A stretch of 64,000 bases of DNA from assembly GCF_000021545.1 (NCBI RefSeq), contig NC_012438.1, forward strand, positions 1,176,003 to 1,240,002, in the 5' to 3' direction. The DNA comes from Sulfurihydrogenibium azorense Az-Fu1. Lineage in GTDB: Bacteria > Aquificota > Aquificia > Aquificales > Hydrogenothermaceae. How positions within the stretch are numbered: the first letter of the stretch is position 1; each line of letters begins with the position of its first letter. This document shows positions 18,113 to 26,492 of the stretch, piece after piece. The notes under the pieces were generated by a model, which was not told the origin of the DNA, made no database searches, and saw nothing but the letters and a program-made list of their open reading frames with translations. The position numbers and the translations under genes are program-made.

Positions 18113-20415
18113 ACAACCACCTCCTGATTTACTTTAGAAAGTCTTTCTAACGACAGAAGTTTTAACATTTCTATTAGTAAATCTCTCTCATCAAAGTTTT
18201 GAATGTACTGAAGTATATTTTTCTTGATGCTGCTTCGAAGGGTATCATTGTCTATCAGTCTTTCTATTAAAATTTTGTACTCCTCCGGGTTGTTGTCTTT
18301 TACAATAAAACCTGTTACTTCGTCTACAATGTTTTCTTTTGCACCACCTTTGTCTGATAAAAGAGGTATAAGTCCACTTGCCATTGCTTCTAAAACTACG
18401 TTTCCAAATGTATCAGTTGTACTTGGAAATAAGAAAAAGTCTGCACTTGCGTAAGCTCTGGCTAAACTTTCACCCTCTAAAAAGCCAGTAAATGCAATCT
18501 TACTTGAGTAGGTTTGTAAAAGTTCTTTTTTGTATGGTCCATCTCCCACTATCGCAAACCTAACTTTTGGGTTATTTTTCATCCTTTCGTAAACTTCTAT
18601 AAACACATCTAAATCTTTCTCTTTAGACACCCTTCCAGCGTACATTACTACAAACTGGTTGTTGTAATCCTTTATGTAATTTTTCCAAAAGTTCTTGTCT
18701 CTGTATGATGGGTTAAACTTTTGGGTATTTACTCCCCTTCTAAAGACAACCATCTTGTCTTTGTTTATACCTAACTCTTTAAGTTTGTTGTAATACTCCT
18801 TTGAAGGAACTAACACTCTGTCCGCAGAGTTGTAAAAGAGTTTAATTAAAGATGTAACTATATTAGTTATGGTATGGTCCTGGGTGTATCTGTAAACGTA
18901 CTGAGGAAAATCTGTGTGGTAAGCCGTCACAAAAGGAATATTTAAAATCTTAGATATTACAAGTCCGTAAATACCCATTACTCCAGGTGTTGCACTATAT
19001 ATAACATCAAAGTTTTCTGATTCTATATAGTCTAAAACTTCAAGTAGGTTAGGAATATTTATAGGAATATCCTCGTACTCTGGTAAGTCAAAGGTTAGCA
19101 CAGGCTCAAAGTTTTTTATGTAATCACTTTCTACCTTCTTCTTGTGAGATATTAAAAACTTAACGTTATAACCTTCTTCTTGAACTAGTTTAAAGAGTTT
19201 TTGTGTTGTCCTTGACACACCGTTAATCTCAAAAAACGTATCACTCAGGTAAGCTACTTTACCTTCCACGTGACCGTTTCCAAAAAACTCTTTATGTAGA
19301 TTTAAAGATGTGTTTTTTTCTTCAGCTCTCTGTTTGTAAACAGAAAGGTAAACTAAGTACACAGTTGAAAAGATTAAAGCTTTACCTAAGTACATACTTA
19401 CTTTGTCAAAATCAAAACTTTTTTGATTCTTTATCTGGTTTAATGTGTAAGGTAGTAGATTTGAGAAAAAGTTAAATATGTTTTCGTGGTTGTCTTTAAT
19501 GACTTTTCCTTTAAACTTTATAACATTTTCTATAAAAATAGATGCAGAGTTTCTCCCTAAAATCTGGTCTATGATTGAGTGGGACTGAGGTTTTGGGTCA
19601 AAAAGTTGGTCAAGTAAATAACCTATATCACCTAAGTTGTATCTTCTCTTAACACCTTCTTTCCCTATATTCATCACCATATGGGTAAGTTTTTTGGGGT
19701 TGCCGTAATCTCCTTCGTAGTATGTTTTTCCTGTTAGTATAGCTTGTTTTAGATCTTCTAAAGTGTTTCCTTCTGCTACTGTGTATCCTGTTCCTAAGTC
19801 TATACCTCCGTGGTCGTCTGACCCTCCTGTGAAGCTGATATGATCCCTTGTTCTTTTGTAGATGTTGTATCTGTTTGCTAACTCTTCTAATTTTTCCTTT
19901 GTAAAGGACTTTGCTATCTTTTCTGTTATATGGGCTGAGGTTTTAGACCTTGTTCCGTTGAGTATCTCCCAGTTGTCAAATAAAAGTGCAAACTTCTCTA
20001 TATGTTCTTTTTTTAGTTTTCCATCCATATTGTATAAAGGGTGGGCTAAAATATGGACTATGTTGTTTTTTTGAAGATAATCAACAAGCTCGTATATATT
20101 CCCCCTCAGATGTTGTATGTCTTGATGTTGTTTTTCGTTTATATCTATTGCTATAACGTGGACCTTACATCTGTCTTCCGGAAAGTAGGTGGTTATCTCT
20201 TCTGAGATAAACGTGTCAGGAAGGTGTGCTATCTCAAGACAACCATCTATCGTATCGTGGTCTGTTATAGTTATAAGTGTCATTCCTCTATCCTTTAAAG
20301 TGTTGTAGAGTTTTATAGGTTTAACATAACTTTCGCTTATTTTAAGCTTTTGAGAAAAGTACCCTCCCGGTTTGTTTGAAGCTTCAGAGTGTAAATGTAG
20401 GTCAACCTTTATCAT
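18109..20415 (-). CDS. PHP-domain and GT4 glycosyltransferase fusion
   Basis: A 768-residue two-part protein. Residues ~1-240 are a PHP metal-dependent phosphoesterase domain: Asp-Leu-His-Leu-His-Ser near the start, Thr-Asp-His-Asp-Thr, Ala-His-Pro and Gly-Gly-Ser-Asp-Asp-His-Gly. A helical linker (~250-380) follows. Residues ~385-768 form a GT-B glycosyltransferase with Gly-Val-Ser-Arg-Thr, Met-Tyr-Ala-Gly-Arg-Val-Ser-Lys-Glu-Lys, Val-Gly-Asp-Gly-Pro-Tyr and the Phe-Gly-Asn-Val-Val-Leu-Glu-Ala-Met-Ala-Ser-Gly motif. A glycolipid or glycan role is likely; the PHP part may remove a phosphate from the substrate. Translation is coupled to the next small gene by an ATGA overlap. Confidence 0.9.
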   Translation of the reverse strand: MIKVDLHLHSEASNKPGGYFSQKLKISESYVKPIKLYNTLKDRGMTLITITDHDTIDGCLEIAHLPDTFISEEITTYFPEDRCKVHVIAIDINEKQHQDIQHLRGNIYELVDYLQKNNIVHILAHPLYNMDGKLKKEHIEKFALLFDNWEILNGTRSKTSAHITEKIAKSFTKEKLEELANRYNIYKRTRDHISFTGGSDDHGGIDLGTGYTVAEGNTLEDLKQAILTGKTYYEGDYGNPKKLTHMVMNIGKEGVKRRYNLGDIGYLLDQLFDPKPQSHSIIDQILGRNSASIFIENVIKFKGKVIKDNHENIFNFFSNLLPYTLNQIKNQKSFDFDKVSMYLGKALIFSTVYLVYLSVYKQRAEEKNTSLNLHKEFFGNGHVEGKVAYLSDTFFEINGVSRTTQKLFKLVQEEGYNVKFLISHKKKVESDYIKNFEPVLTFDLPEYEDIPINIPNLLEVLDYIESENFDVIYSATPGVMGIYGLVISKILNIPFVTAYHTDFPQYVYRYTQDHTITNIVTSLIKLFYNSADRVLVPSKEYYNKLKELGINKDKMVVFRRGVNTQKFNPSYRDKNFWKNYIKDYNNQFVVMYAGRVSKEKDLDVFIEVYERMKNNPKVRFAIVGDGPYKKELLQTYSSKIAFTGFLEGESLARAYASADFFLFPSTTDTFGNVVLEAMASGLIPLLSDKGGAKENIVDEVTGFIVKDNNPEEYKILIERLIDNDTLRSSIKKNILQYIQNFDERDLLIEMLKLLSLERLSKVNQEVVV

Positions 20416-20482
20416 CTTAATCCTCCTAACTTACTCCTTAAAGATTTTAAAGTTATATTTTTAAGTTATTATGAAAAAAGAG

Positions 20483-21184
20483 TTAACTTTTATTAAAGTT
20501 TAGGGCTTCTTTTAAGAAGATAAATTCAAAATCTTGATTATCTAAAATCTCTTTTACATACTGTAGCTTCTTTTTGTTTAGTACATCTACCGGGTGTAAT
20601 GCTATCCTGATGACTACGGGGTTTAAAAGTTTTAGGATATAAAACTGTTTTTTAAAGGTAATAACTGATAAAGCTTCTATAAAACCCCTTGAACCAAAGG
20701 ATATAACTGGTGAGAGTATCTTCCTATTATTTTGAATATCGTATATGTACCTTCTATCTGTTGTAAATTTAAAGCCATACTTTTTTAGTAAAGGAAAATC
20801 TGATTTTCTCATAAGCCAAGCAGGTGGTATAAAGCCTTCTGGATCGTACCCTAAAGTTTTTAAAACTTCTAAACCTTTTTTAATCCTTTCTTCAATGTCT
20901 TGGTAGTAGGCAAACTCTCCTTCTTGGTTTGTAAGTAGGTCTCTAAAGTCGTAGAACCTTCCTGATTTATGGGTGTATCCATGAAGGACTACTTCATTAT
21001 CTTTTACATTTTTATCTATCCACTGTTTTATCTCAAGTAAACTCTCTTTTTCGTGATAAAAGGGTATAAGCAGTAAGGTTAACTTTTCTACAGACAGGTT
21101 ATCTAAAAACTCTAACATCTCTTCAACCATCTCAAGGTTTGACTTTGTAATATCGTGTACAGATACGTTTAACCTGTATAGCAT
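20483..21184 (-). CDS. DUF2334 / polysaccharide deacetylase-like protein
   Basis: A 233-residue NodB-fold-like protein: Ser-Val-His-Asp-Ile at the N-terminus (catalytic Asp and metal-His region), Val-Val-Leu-His-Gly-Tyr-Thr-His in the middle (HxxxH-type metal site), Gly-Phe-Ile-Pro-Pro-Ala-Trp and a late Ala-Leu-His-Pro. This matches DUF2334, a carbohydrate-deacetylase-like family. It lacks a signal peptide. It overlaps the upstream acyltransferase gene by 16 bp and lies in the envelope cluster. Confidence 0.8.
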   Translation of the reverse strand: MLYRLNVSVHDITKSNLEMVEEMLEFLDNLSVEKLTLLLIPFYHEKESLLEIKQWIDKNVKDNEVVLHGYTHKSGRFYDFRDLLTNQEGEFAYYQDIEERIKKGLEVLKTLGYDPEGFIPPAWLMRKSDFPLLKKYGFKFTTDRRYIYDIQNNRKILSPVISFGSRGFIEALSVITFKKQFYILKLLNPVVIRIALHPVDVLNKKKLQYVKEILDNQDFEFIFLKEALNFNKS

Positions 21185-22764
21185 TTTAGTATCTCTGAGT
21201 GTAGATACTTTGACAACTCTTTTCTGTCTTTAAAATCCGATGGGTTGATAGGGTTTAAAAAAATAACTTCTACTTCTACACTGTTTACATTTAGAAGGAA
21301 GTTAAATACGTGTTTAAATAGGTTCATATCTCCGTAGTAAAAAATTAAGTCTCTGTTTTTCTCATTTATTTCTTCTCCGTTTACAGTCCTGTACCTTATA
21401 CAGGTAGGAACTATCTTTACCCCCAGCTCAAAAGCTATCTCTACAAAAGAAGATTTAAAAGGTAAAACTGTTTCACCGTTTGAGGTAGTTCCCTCTAAGA
21501 ATATGACTATGCTAAAGCCTTCTTTTAAAACCTCTTTTAGAGTTTCAATCTCTTGTTTTATACCGTTTTTAGACTGTCTGTTTATAAAAACACTACCTCC
21601 AAACTCTGCCACCTTTCCAAACAAAAACGTTTCCTTTACTTCATGAGTTGATACAAAAAGGTTTTTATCGTTATTTTTTAAAACAATAATATCTAAGTAA
21701 GAAAGATGGTTCGGTGTTATGATATAGTTTTCTTCCGTGTTTAGATTAAAGTTGTTTATATAGACTTTAACATTGAAAAGTTTTAAAGCTAAATCTCTGT
21801 AAAAATTACTGTTTTTAACCAGTTTCTTTAACCTCTTTTTTTTATCTACAGTAAAAAAGTAGATAAAAGTAGAAGAGGTAATAAATAAAAGGGTTAAAAC
21901 TAAAAAAACTCCAAGTTTGTGTAAAAACTTAATGTACTTCACTTTTTTGTATTTTCTTTCAAAAGTTTTTGCTAGATTGTCAGTGTTTAAAACAGTTATA
22001 AAATCAATACAGTTAAACTCTCTGTCTAAAGCAGGATAACTACACACGAAAGCTCCTGCGTTTAAGTAAGCTTTTAATAGAGGTGGAATAAACTCTTCTG
22101 CTTTTTTAAAATCCGGGTTTAGATTCTCTAAGAGGTTTAAGTACTTTTGGAAGTTTGGCATAACGTAGTTTGGTTTTACTTCGCACAGTAAACTTTCTTT
22201 AAAATAGTTTTTCTTAAGGTAAAGGTACAGGTAGGCAGCTTCTACCGGGTCTGTCGTGTAAACACTGGAACATCCAAACAAAAATTTAGAGTTTGTCTGT
22301 TTTACATACTGGGCTATTCCTTTCCATAAAAGTGCTATTGTAATGCCGTTTCTGTAGTCTTTTTTTATTGCAGCTCTTCCCATCTCTAAAATATTTCCAT
22401 TCAATTTTTTAATCTTGTCTATGTAAAACTCTGTTTCTGAGTAGAATTTGTTAGAAAATATAGATGATATTAGTCTATAAGTTCCTACAGGTTTACCTGA
22501 CTTTTTATCTAAAATCATTATATGGTCTGCTACAAGGTCATACTCGTCAAAGTCTAACGGAATCATCTTCCTTTTTCCCTCTAAAAACACTTCAAATCTA
22601 AGTTTTAGCAAGTCTAAAAGTTCATTCATAGTCTTGGCTGTTTTTACAACATAAGAGTTTGTCTCTATGTGTATATTTACTTTACTTTTAAAATTTTTTA
22701 TTTTGTATTTGTAAAAGCTTACCGGAATGTTTTTAACATTTTTTATTTTATTTATAGCTATCAT
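21169..22764 (-). CDS. Fused OlsB-type GNAT acyltransferase and PlsC-type acyltransferase
   Basis: A 531-residue protein. Residues ~40-265 form a hemolysin-like GNAT domain related to OlsB (Asp-Leu-Val-Ala-Asp-His-Ile, Gly-Thr-Tyr-Arg-Leu-Ile, Glu-Met-Gly-Arg-Ala-Ala-Ile at ~127-133). A hydrophobic segment at ~284-304 follows, then a PlsC lysophospholipid acyltransferase domain with His353-Leu-Ser-Tyr-Leu-Asp358 and Phe-Leu-Glu-Gly-Thr-Thr-Ser. Such pairs make ornithine or related aminolipids by successive N- and O-acylation. The domain order is GNAT first. It follows DUF2934 with an ATGA overlap. Confidence 0.82.
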   Translation of the reverse strand: MIAINKIKNVKNIPVSFYKYKIKNFKSKVNIHIETNSYVVKTAKTMNELLDLLKLRFEVFLEGKRKMIPLDFDEYDLVADHIMILDKKSGKPVGTYRLISSIFSNKFYSETEFYIDKIKKLNGNILEMGRAAIKKDYRNGITIALLWKGIAQYVKQTNSKFLFGCSSVYTTDPVEAAYLYLYLKKNYFKESLLCEVKPNYVMPNFQKYLNLLENLNPDFKKAEEFIPPLLKAYLNAGAFVCSYPALDREFNCIDFITVLNTDNLAKTFERKYKKVKYIKFLHKLGVFLVLTLLFITSSTFIYFFTVDKKKRLKKLVKNSNFYRDLALKLFNVKVYINNFNLNTEENYIITPNHLSYLDIIVLKNNDKNLFVSTHEVKETFLFGKVAEFGGSVFINRQSKNGIKQEIETLKEVLKEGFSIVIFLEGTTSNGETVLPFKSSFVEIAFELGVKIVPTCIRYRTVNGEEINEKNRDLIFYYGDMNLFKHVFNFLLNVNSVEVEVIFLNPINPSDFKDRKELSKYLHSEILKCYTG

Positions 22765-22952
22765 GTTAACCTCCTTCTATACTTTCTTTTTAGCGGGTCT
22801 TTTTTCAGTAAATCTTTATCTTTTAAGTGTTGGATAACCATATTAACTATCTCTTCAGCATCTTTCCAGTTTTGGTCTGTTCTGTCGTCTGTTTTTCCTG
22901 TTATTTCCCATATTTTTAAGGCAACTTTTTCAACTATCTCCCTATTTTCCAT
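22761..22952 (-). CDS. DUF2934-like small protein
   Basis: A 63-residue charged protein with Ala-Leu-Lys-Ile-Trp-Glu-Ile and Asp-Gln-Asn-Trp-Lys-Asp-Ala-Glu-Glu-Ile, the core of DUF2934, followed by a basic C-terminus. GGAG precedes the ATG. It is the first gene of the acyltransferase run and is coupled to it by an ATGA overlap. Function unknown. Confidence 0.65.
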   Translation of the reverse strand: MENREIVEKVALKIWEITGKTDDRTDQNWKDAEEIVNMVIQHLKDKDLLKKDPLKRKYRRRLT

Positions 22953-23103
22953 GTTGTTATCTCCTTCTTAGTTTTTTATGATTATAGATAAAAAAGATTA
23001 ATTTTTATTTAAGTTAATGTTAAAGATTTTTAGCTTAAAGTTAATGAAATTTAAAAATTTTTTACTTATAATTATCTTTAAAAGAAAAGAGAAGGAGTTT
23101 AGA

Positions 23104-23307
23104 ATGGAAAAGTTAGATGAGATTGCGTTAGAGATAAAATCTCTTGAAAAAAGATATTCAAGGTACCTAAAAGAAAAAGAGAGAGTAAGAAAAAGACAGC
23201 AGGATGTCCACTTTACTCCTAAAGATAAAGAAATTTTAATAGAAACTTTTGTTATAGCTAACATTGTAGAAAATTTAGTAAGTAAGGCTATCTCAAGATT
23301 AATATGA
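23104..23307 (+). CDS. Small coiled-coil protein of unknown function
   Basis: 67 residues, rich in Lys, Glu and Leu with heptad-like spacing (start MEKLDEIALEIKSLEKRY). The frame is open further upstream, but ATG 23104 has AGAAGGAG at the right distance and is the likely start. It ends in an ATGA overlap with the YkuK-like gene, so the two are co-translated. No family recognised. Confidence 0.6.
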   Translation: MEKLDEIALEIKSLEKRYSRYLKEKERVRKRQQDVHFTPKDKEILIETFVIANIVENLVSKAISRLI

Positions 23308-23741
23308 AAAAGTTTAATTTTGATGAAGTAAAGCGGTACATAAGAAACACCTCACAGGAAACTTCTATCTATGTAGGATGTGATTCTAAACAGTTTCAAA
23401 CTTACACTCTTTTTGTTACAGTGATAGTCGTTCATATAGATTCTTGTCGAGGAGCTAAAATATTTTCAGAAGTTCAAAAGACAAGGAGAATAGAGTCTTT
23501 AAGGGAGAGGCTTTTAAAGGAAGTAGACCTTTCTGTTTATGCAGCTTTGAATATTTTAGATGTTATAGAGAATAGAAGGTTAGAGATACACCTTGATATA
23601 AATCCAAGTGAAAAGCATAAGTCTAATATGGTTGTAAAAGAGGCTATAAGCTATGTAATGGCTCAAGGGTTAAAACCTGTTTTAAAACCTAACTCAATTG
23701 CAGCTTTTTCTGTTGCAAACTATATGGTTAACCACTGTTAA
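23304..23741 (+). CDS. YkuK/DUF458 family RNase H-like protein
   Basis: A 145-residue protein with Ile-Tyr-Val-Gly-Cys-Asp-Ser-Lys-Gln as the first strand of an RNase H-like fold and a later Glu-Ile-His-Leu-Asp-Ile-Asn-Pro segment, characteristic of the YkuK family. These acidic positions suggest a nuclease-like or nucleic-acid-binding role, not demonstrated in most members. It is translationally coupled to the small coiled-coil gene and convergent with the broken gene at 23738. Confidence 0.8.
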   Translation: MKKFNFDEVKRYIRNTSQETSIYVGCDSKQFQTYTLFVTVIVVHIDSCRGAKIFSEVQKTRRIESLRERLLKEVDLSVYAALNILDVIENRRLEIHLDINPSEKHKSNMVVKEAISYVMAQGLKPVLKPNSIAAFSVANYMVNHC

Positions 23742-24057
23742 ATCTTTTCAAGAACCTTAAGTATCTCTTTAATATTTCCTTTTATATTTACTCTACCATT
23801 TAAAACAAACCTTAAAATGTTAGATGGATTGTCTATTAATTTTTTTAAATCTTTAAAAGACAGTATTATTTGATTTTTAATCTTTATTTTTCCAAGTTTT
23901 ATTTCCTTTATTTTATAAGGAATACCTTGTAGATTTTTTATATTGTCATTAAACTGTTTTTTTTAAGTATGTTTTCAAACTCTCCATCACTGTTTGGAAA
24001 TGTTGCAAGTAGTATACTAACAGTTTCAAAACTTAAAAATTCTACATTTTTCTCCAT
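23738..24057 (-). pseudogene. Frameshifted small gene, SCP2-like C-terminus
   Basis: ATG at 24057 is preceded by an AGGTG site. The first frame gives 39 residues (MEKNVEFLSF...) and stops at TAA shortly after a run of eight A on the coding strand (plus-strand T8 at 23957-23964). Adding one base at the run restores a single frame to a TAA at 23740-23738. It would encode about 106 residues; the C-terminal half (Leu-Asn-Gly-Arg-Val-Asn-Ile-Lys-Gly-Asn) resembles SCP2 sterol/lipid-carrier domains. This could be true decay, slippage expression or a sequence error. Function unknown. It overlaps the convergent YkuK stop. Confidence 0.6.
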
Positions 24058-24153
24058 ATTTAACACCTAAATTTTTAATTGACGATTATAATTAAGTATA
24101 CATTAGACTTTTTAAATTTGTGTTAAAGTTTTGTTAAGATTTTGTTAAAAAGA

Positions 24154-25152
24154 TTAAGTATTTGGTATTTTAATGAAAAATTTTGAACCTTCACCTAGTT
24201 TACTCTCTACCCATACCTTTCCTTTGTGGGCTTCTGTGATATGTTTGACAATTGATAGTCCAAGTCCGGTTCCACCTATATTTCTACTTCTTGACTTATC
24301 GACTCTATAAAATCTCTCAAATATAAGTGGTATTGACTCTTCAGGGATACCTATTCCTGTGTCTTCTACGGTAATTGTTGTATATTTACTGTCTTTTACG
24401 GCTTTTACTATAACTTTACCGTTTTGTTTGTTATACTTTATTGCATTTTCTATCAAGTTTTTTAAAGCTATACTTAACTTCTGTTCATCTGCATAAACAT
24501 CAAATTTATTAGGTACTTGATTGATAAGTTGAATCTCTTTTTCTTCTGTTAGATGTTTTAAGTCTTCAAATATTTCTTCTATCTGTTTGTGTAAATCATA
24601 TCTTTCTTTTTTAACTTGGTCTTCTTGGGATTCTAACCTTGCAAGAATTAAAAGGTCGTTTATAAGATGGTCCATCTGTTCTATTCTCTTTTTTGCAATG
24701 TTTACAAACTTTTTTATCATTACCGGGTCTTTTTCTTCTTCTATTGTCTCTACAGCTGACTTTAGCACTGATATAGGTGTTTTTAGTTCGTGAGATACGT
24801 TTGATACAAAGTCTTTTTTTGCTTGCTTATATACTTCAAATGGTGTAATATCTTGAATATGTATTATCTTTTTACCTTCTATCCTGTAAACGTTGATTAG
24901 ATACTTTTGGTTGTCTATGTTTACCTCTGCTTTTACGTCTTTTTCTTGGTTGTAAGATATGAGGGAGTAGATGTAATCGTTATCTATAACTTCCTTAAAG
25001 TTTTTTCCTTCGTAGTTTTCATCTTTTAAAAACTTTTTTGCAAATCTATTGACAAACTCTATTACTTTTGTTTCATCGTCAACTATTATTATCCCTTCTT
25101 TTAAAAAGTCTAAAAAAGTTATTAAAATGCCGTCGTTAATATTACTCTTCAT
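24154..25152 (-). CDS. phoR: Phosphate-type sensor histidine kinase (PhoR-like), cytoplasmic
   Basis: 332 residues: a PAS-like sensing domain (~15-110), a HisKA dimerisation domain with Ser-His-Glu-Leu-Lys-Thr-Pro (~122), and an HATPase domain with N, G1 (Asp-Thr-Gly-Ile-Gly) and G2 (Gly-Thr-Gly-Leu-Gly-Leu) boxes. Unlike E. coli PhoR it shows no membrane segment. It overlaps phoU by 11 bp and is the last gene of the pst run. The PhoR role is inferred from its place; its partner phoB lies 7 kb away on the other strand. Confidence 0.88.
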   Translation of the reverse strand: MKSNINDGILITFLDFLKEGIIIVDDETKVIEFVNRFAKKFLKDENYEGKNFKEVIDNDYIYSLISYNQEKDVKAEVNIDNQKYLINVYRIEGKKIIHIQDITPFEVYKQAKKDFVSNVSHELKTPISVLKSAVETIEEEKDPVMIKKFVNIAKKRIEQMDHLINDLLILARLESQEDQVKKERYDLHKQIEEIFEDLKHLTEEKEIQLINQVPNKFDVYADEQKLSIALKNLIENAIKYNKQNGKVIVKAVKDSKYTTITVEDTGIGIPEESIPLIFERFYRVDKSRSRNIGGTGLGLSIVKHITEAHKGKVWVESKLGEGSKFFIKIPNT

Positions 25153-25801
25153 CTATCTCCTGATGTCTTAGCATTTTTCCTTCTTTCATATAGATTACTT
25201 CTTCTGCAAGATTTGTAGCTATGTCAGCTACTCTTTCTATGTTCTTTACTACATCAATTAATCTAAGACCTACTTTTATAGTTGTAGGGTCTTCTACCAT
25301 GTAGGTGTATAACTCTCTAATGATTTGGTCTTCTAAAGCATCTATTTTGTCATCTCTTTTTATAACATCTCTTGCAAGTTCTGTGTCCATTTCTGCAAAG
25401 GATTTGATAGCATCTTTTAACATCTGAATTGCCAATTGGGTCATAATTGGTAGGTCTACGTACTCTTTTAGTTTTGGTTTTTGTAGGATTGATTGGGCAT
25501 GCTCTTTTATGTTTTCTGCGTGGTCTCCTATCCTTTCTAAGTCTCTGTTAACGAATAGATCCATCACTAAGAATCTTAAATACTTTGCTTCTGGCTGGTA
25601 TCTTGCCATTGTGGTTATTATTAGGCTTTCATTTTCTACTTCCATTTTATCTACTACATCTTCATTTTCTTCAACATACTTAAGATACTGTGGATCATGT
25701 TCAATTATGGCTTTTATTGCGTTATCTATCATATTCTCTGCTATTTCTGCCATTTTTAAAAGTCTTTCTCTTATTTCTGTAAGTCTTGGTTCTATTAGCA
25801 T
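25142..25801 (-). CDS. phoU: Phosphate signalling protein PhoU
   Basis: 219 residues, almost all helical, in two PhoU repeats with the family's Glu-x-x-Asp-style metal-binding helices. It starts Leu-Ile-Glu-Pro-Arg-Leu and has Glu-Arg-Ile-Gly-Asp-His-Ala-Glu-Asn and Glu-Arg-Val-Ala-Asp-Ile-Ala-Thr-Asn in matching positions of the two halves. PhoU links the Pst transporter to PhoR and represses the pho regulon when phosphate is plentiful. It overlaps HepT by 7 bp and phoR by 11 bp. Confidence 0.95.
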   Translation of the reverse strand: MLIEPRLTEIRERLLKMAEIAENMIDNAIKAIIEHDPQYLKYVEENEDVVDKMEVENESLIITTMARYQPEAKYLRFLVMDLFVNRDLERIGDHAENIKEHAQSILQKPKLKEYVDLPIMTQLAIQMLKDAIKSFAEMDTELARDVIKRDDKIDALEDQIIRELYTYMVEDPTTIKVGLRLIDVVKNIERVADIATNLAEEVIYMKEGKMLRHQEIDEE

Positions 25802-26235
25802 TTTATTTCCTCCTGAATGTATTTTTCTATTTTATCAAAATCTTGTAAAAGAATTTTACTTAATTTTTCAACAGTTGAGTAAATCTCTTCTAACTTTTCT
25901 GGTAAATATGCATGAACAACCTTGTTTCTAAGAAGCTTTGCTTCCATGTAATCTTCTAAGTTATTAATTATTCCTATTTTTTCCATTTTTTGAAGTCTCT
26001 GTCTTATGGTTTGTGATAACTCTCCGTAAAGGTAAAGCTCAAGGGTTTTAAAAAAACTGAAAAACATCTCTACTGCTTTTTCAAATCTAAAAGATAGTGA
26101 GTCGTAATACTCTAAATCTTCGTAAGAGTAAACTACTGTAGGGTCAAAGGGTTTGTACTTGGATAGGGAGTATTCTAAAAGCTTTACACTGCTTTCCAAA
26201 TCTTTATAAGCTTGACAGATCAAGTCTTTCTGCAT
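25795..26235 (-). CDS. HepT-like HEPN RNase toxin
   Basis: A 146-residue helical HEPN protein of the HI0074/HepT type. The RX4HXY catalytic motif is intact: Arg-Asn-Lys-Val-Val-His-Ala-Tyr near residue 107. A long helix with Tyr-Asp-Ser-Leu-Ser-Phe-Arg-Phe-Glu-Lys-Ala-Val-Glu precedes it. In HepT/MntA systems this protein cleaves RNA until its tyrosine is AMPylated by the partner. It overlaps the MntA gene by 32 bp and phoU by 7 bp. The role in this operon is unknown. Confidence 0.85.
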   Translation of the reverse strand: MQKDLICQAYKDLESSVKLLEYSLSKYKPFDPTVVYSYEDLEYYDSLSFRFEKAVEMFFSFFKTLELYLYGELSQTIRQRLQKMEKIGIINNLEDYMEAKLLRNKVVHAYLPEKLEEIYSTVEKLSKILLQDFDKIEKYIQEEIKC

Positions 26236-26491
26236 CGTTCATTACTTCCTTTATAAACGGGTCGTTTTCTCTGTACTTTACTATATCTATGTTTGTGTCT
26301 GTAAGGAGAAAGTACTTAGATTGATACTTTAAAATATCTTCTAATGTTAGGTTTTTGTCTGTTTTTAAGATTATATCTATATCTCCTCCTTTTGAATCTT
26401 CTTTTACTCTTGATCCAAATATGTAAATCTCCCCTTCAAAGTCTTTAAAAACTTCCTTTAGAGCTTCTTTTTCAAACTCATACAGTCTCAT
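26204..26491 (-). CDS. MntA-like minimal nucleotidyltransferase antitoxin
   Basis: About 95 residues from ATG 26491, one base past the pstB stop. A longer frame reaches into pstB but begins within pstB coding DNA, so it is not used. The nucleotidyltransferase motif GS-x9-DxD is present (Gly-Ser-Arg-Val ... Gly-Gly-Asp-Ile-Asp), with a Lys-rich middle. MntA proteins transfer AMP to their HepT partner and neutralise it. It is followed by HepT with a 32 bp overlap, the usual order. Confidence 0.85.
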   Translation of the reverse strand: MRLYEFEKEALKEVFKDFEGEIYIFGSRVKEDSKGGDIDIILKTDKNLTLEDILKYQSKYFLLTDTNIDIVKYRENDPFIKEVMNDAERLDLSSL

Positions 26492-26492
26492 A

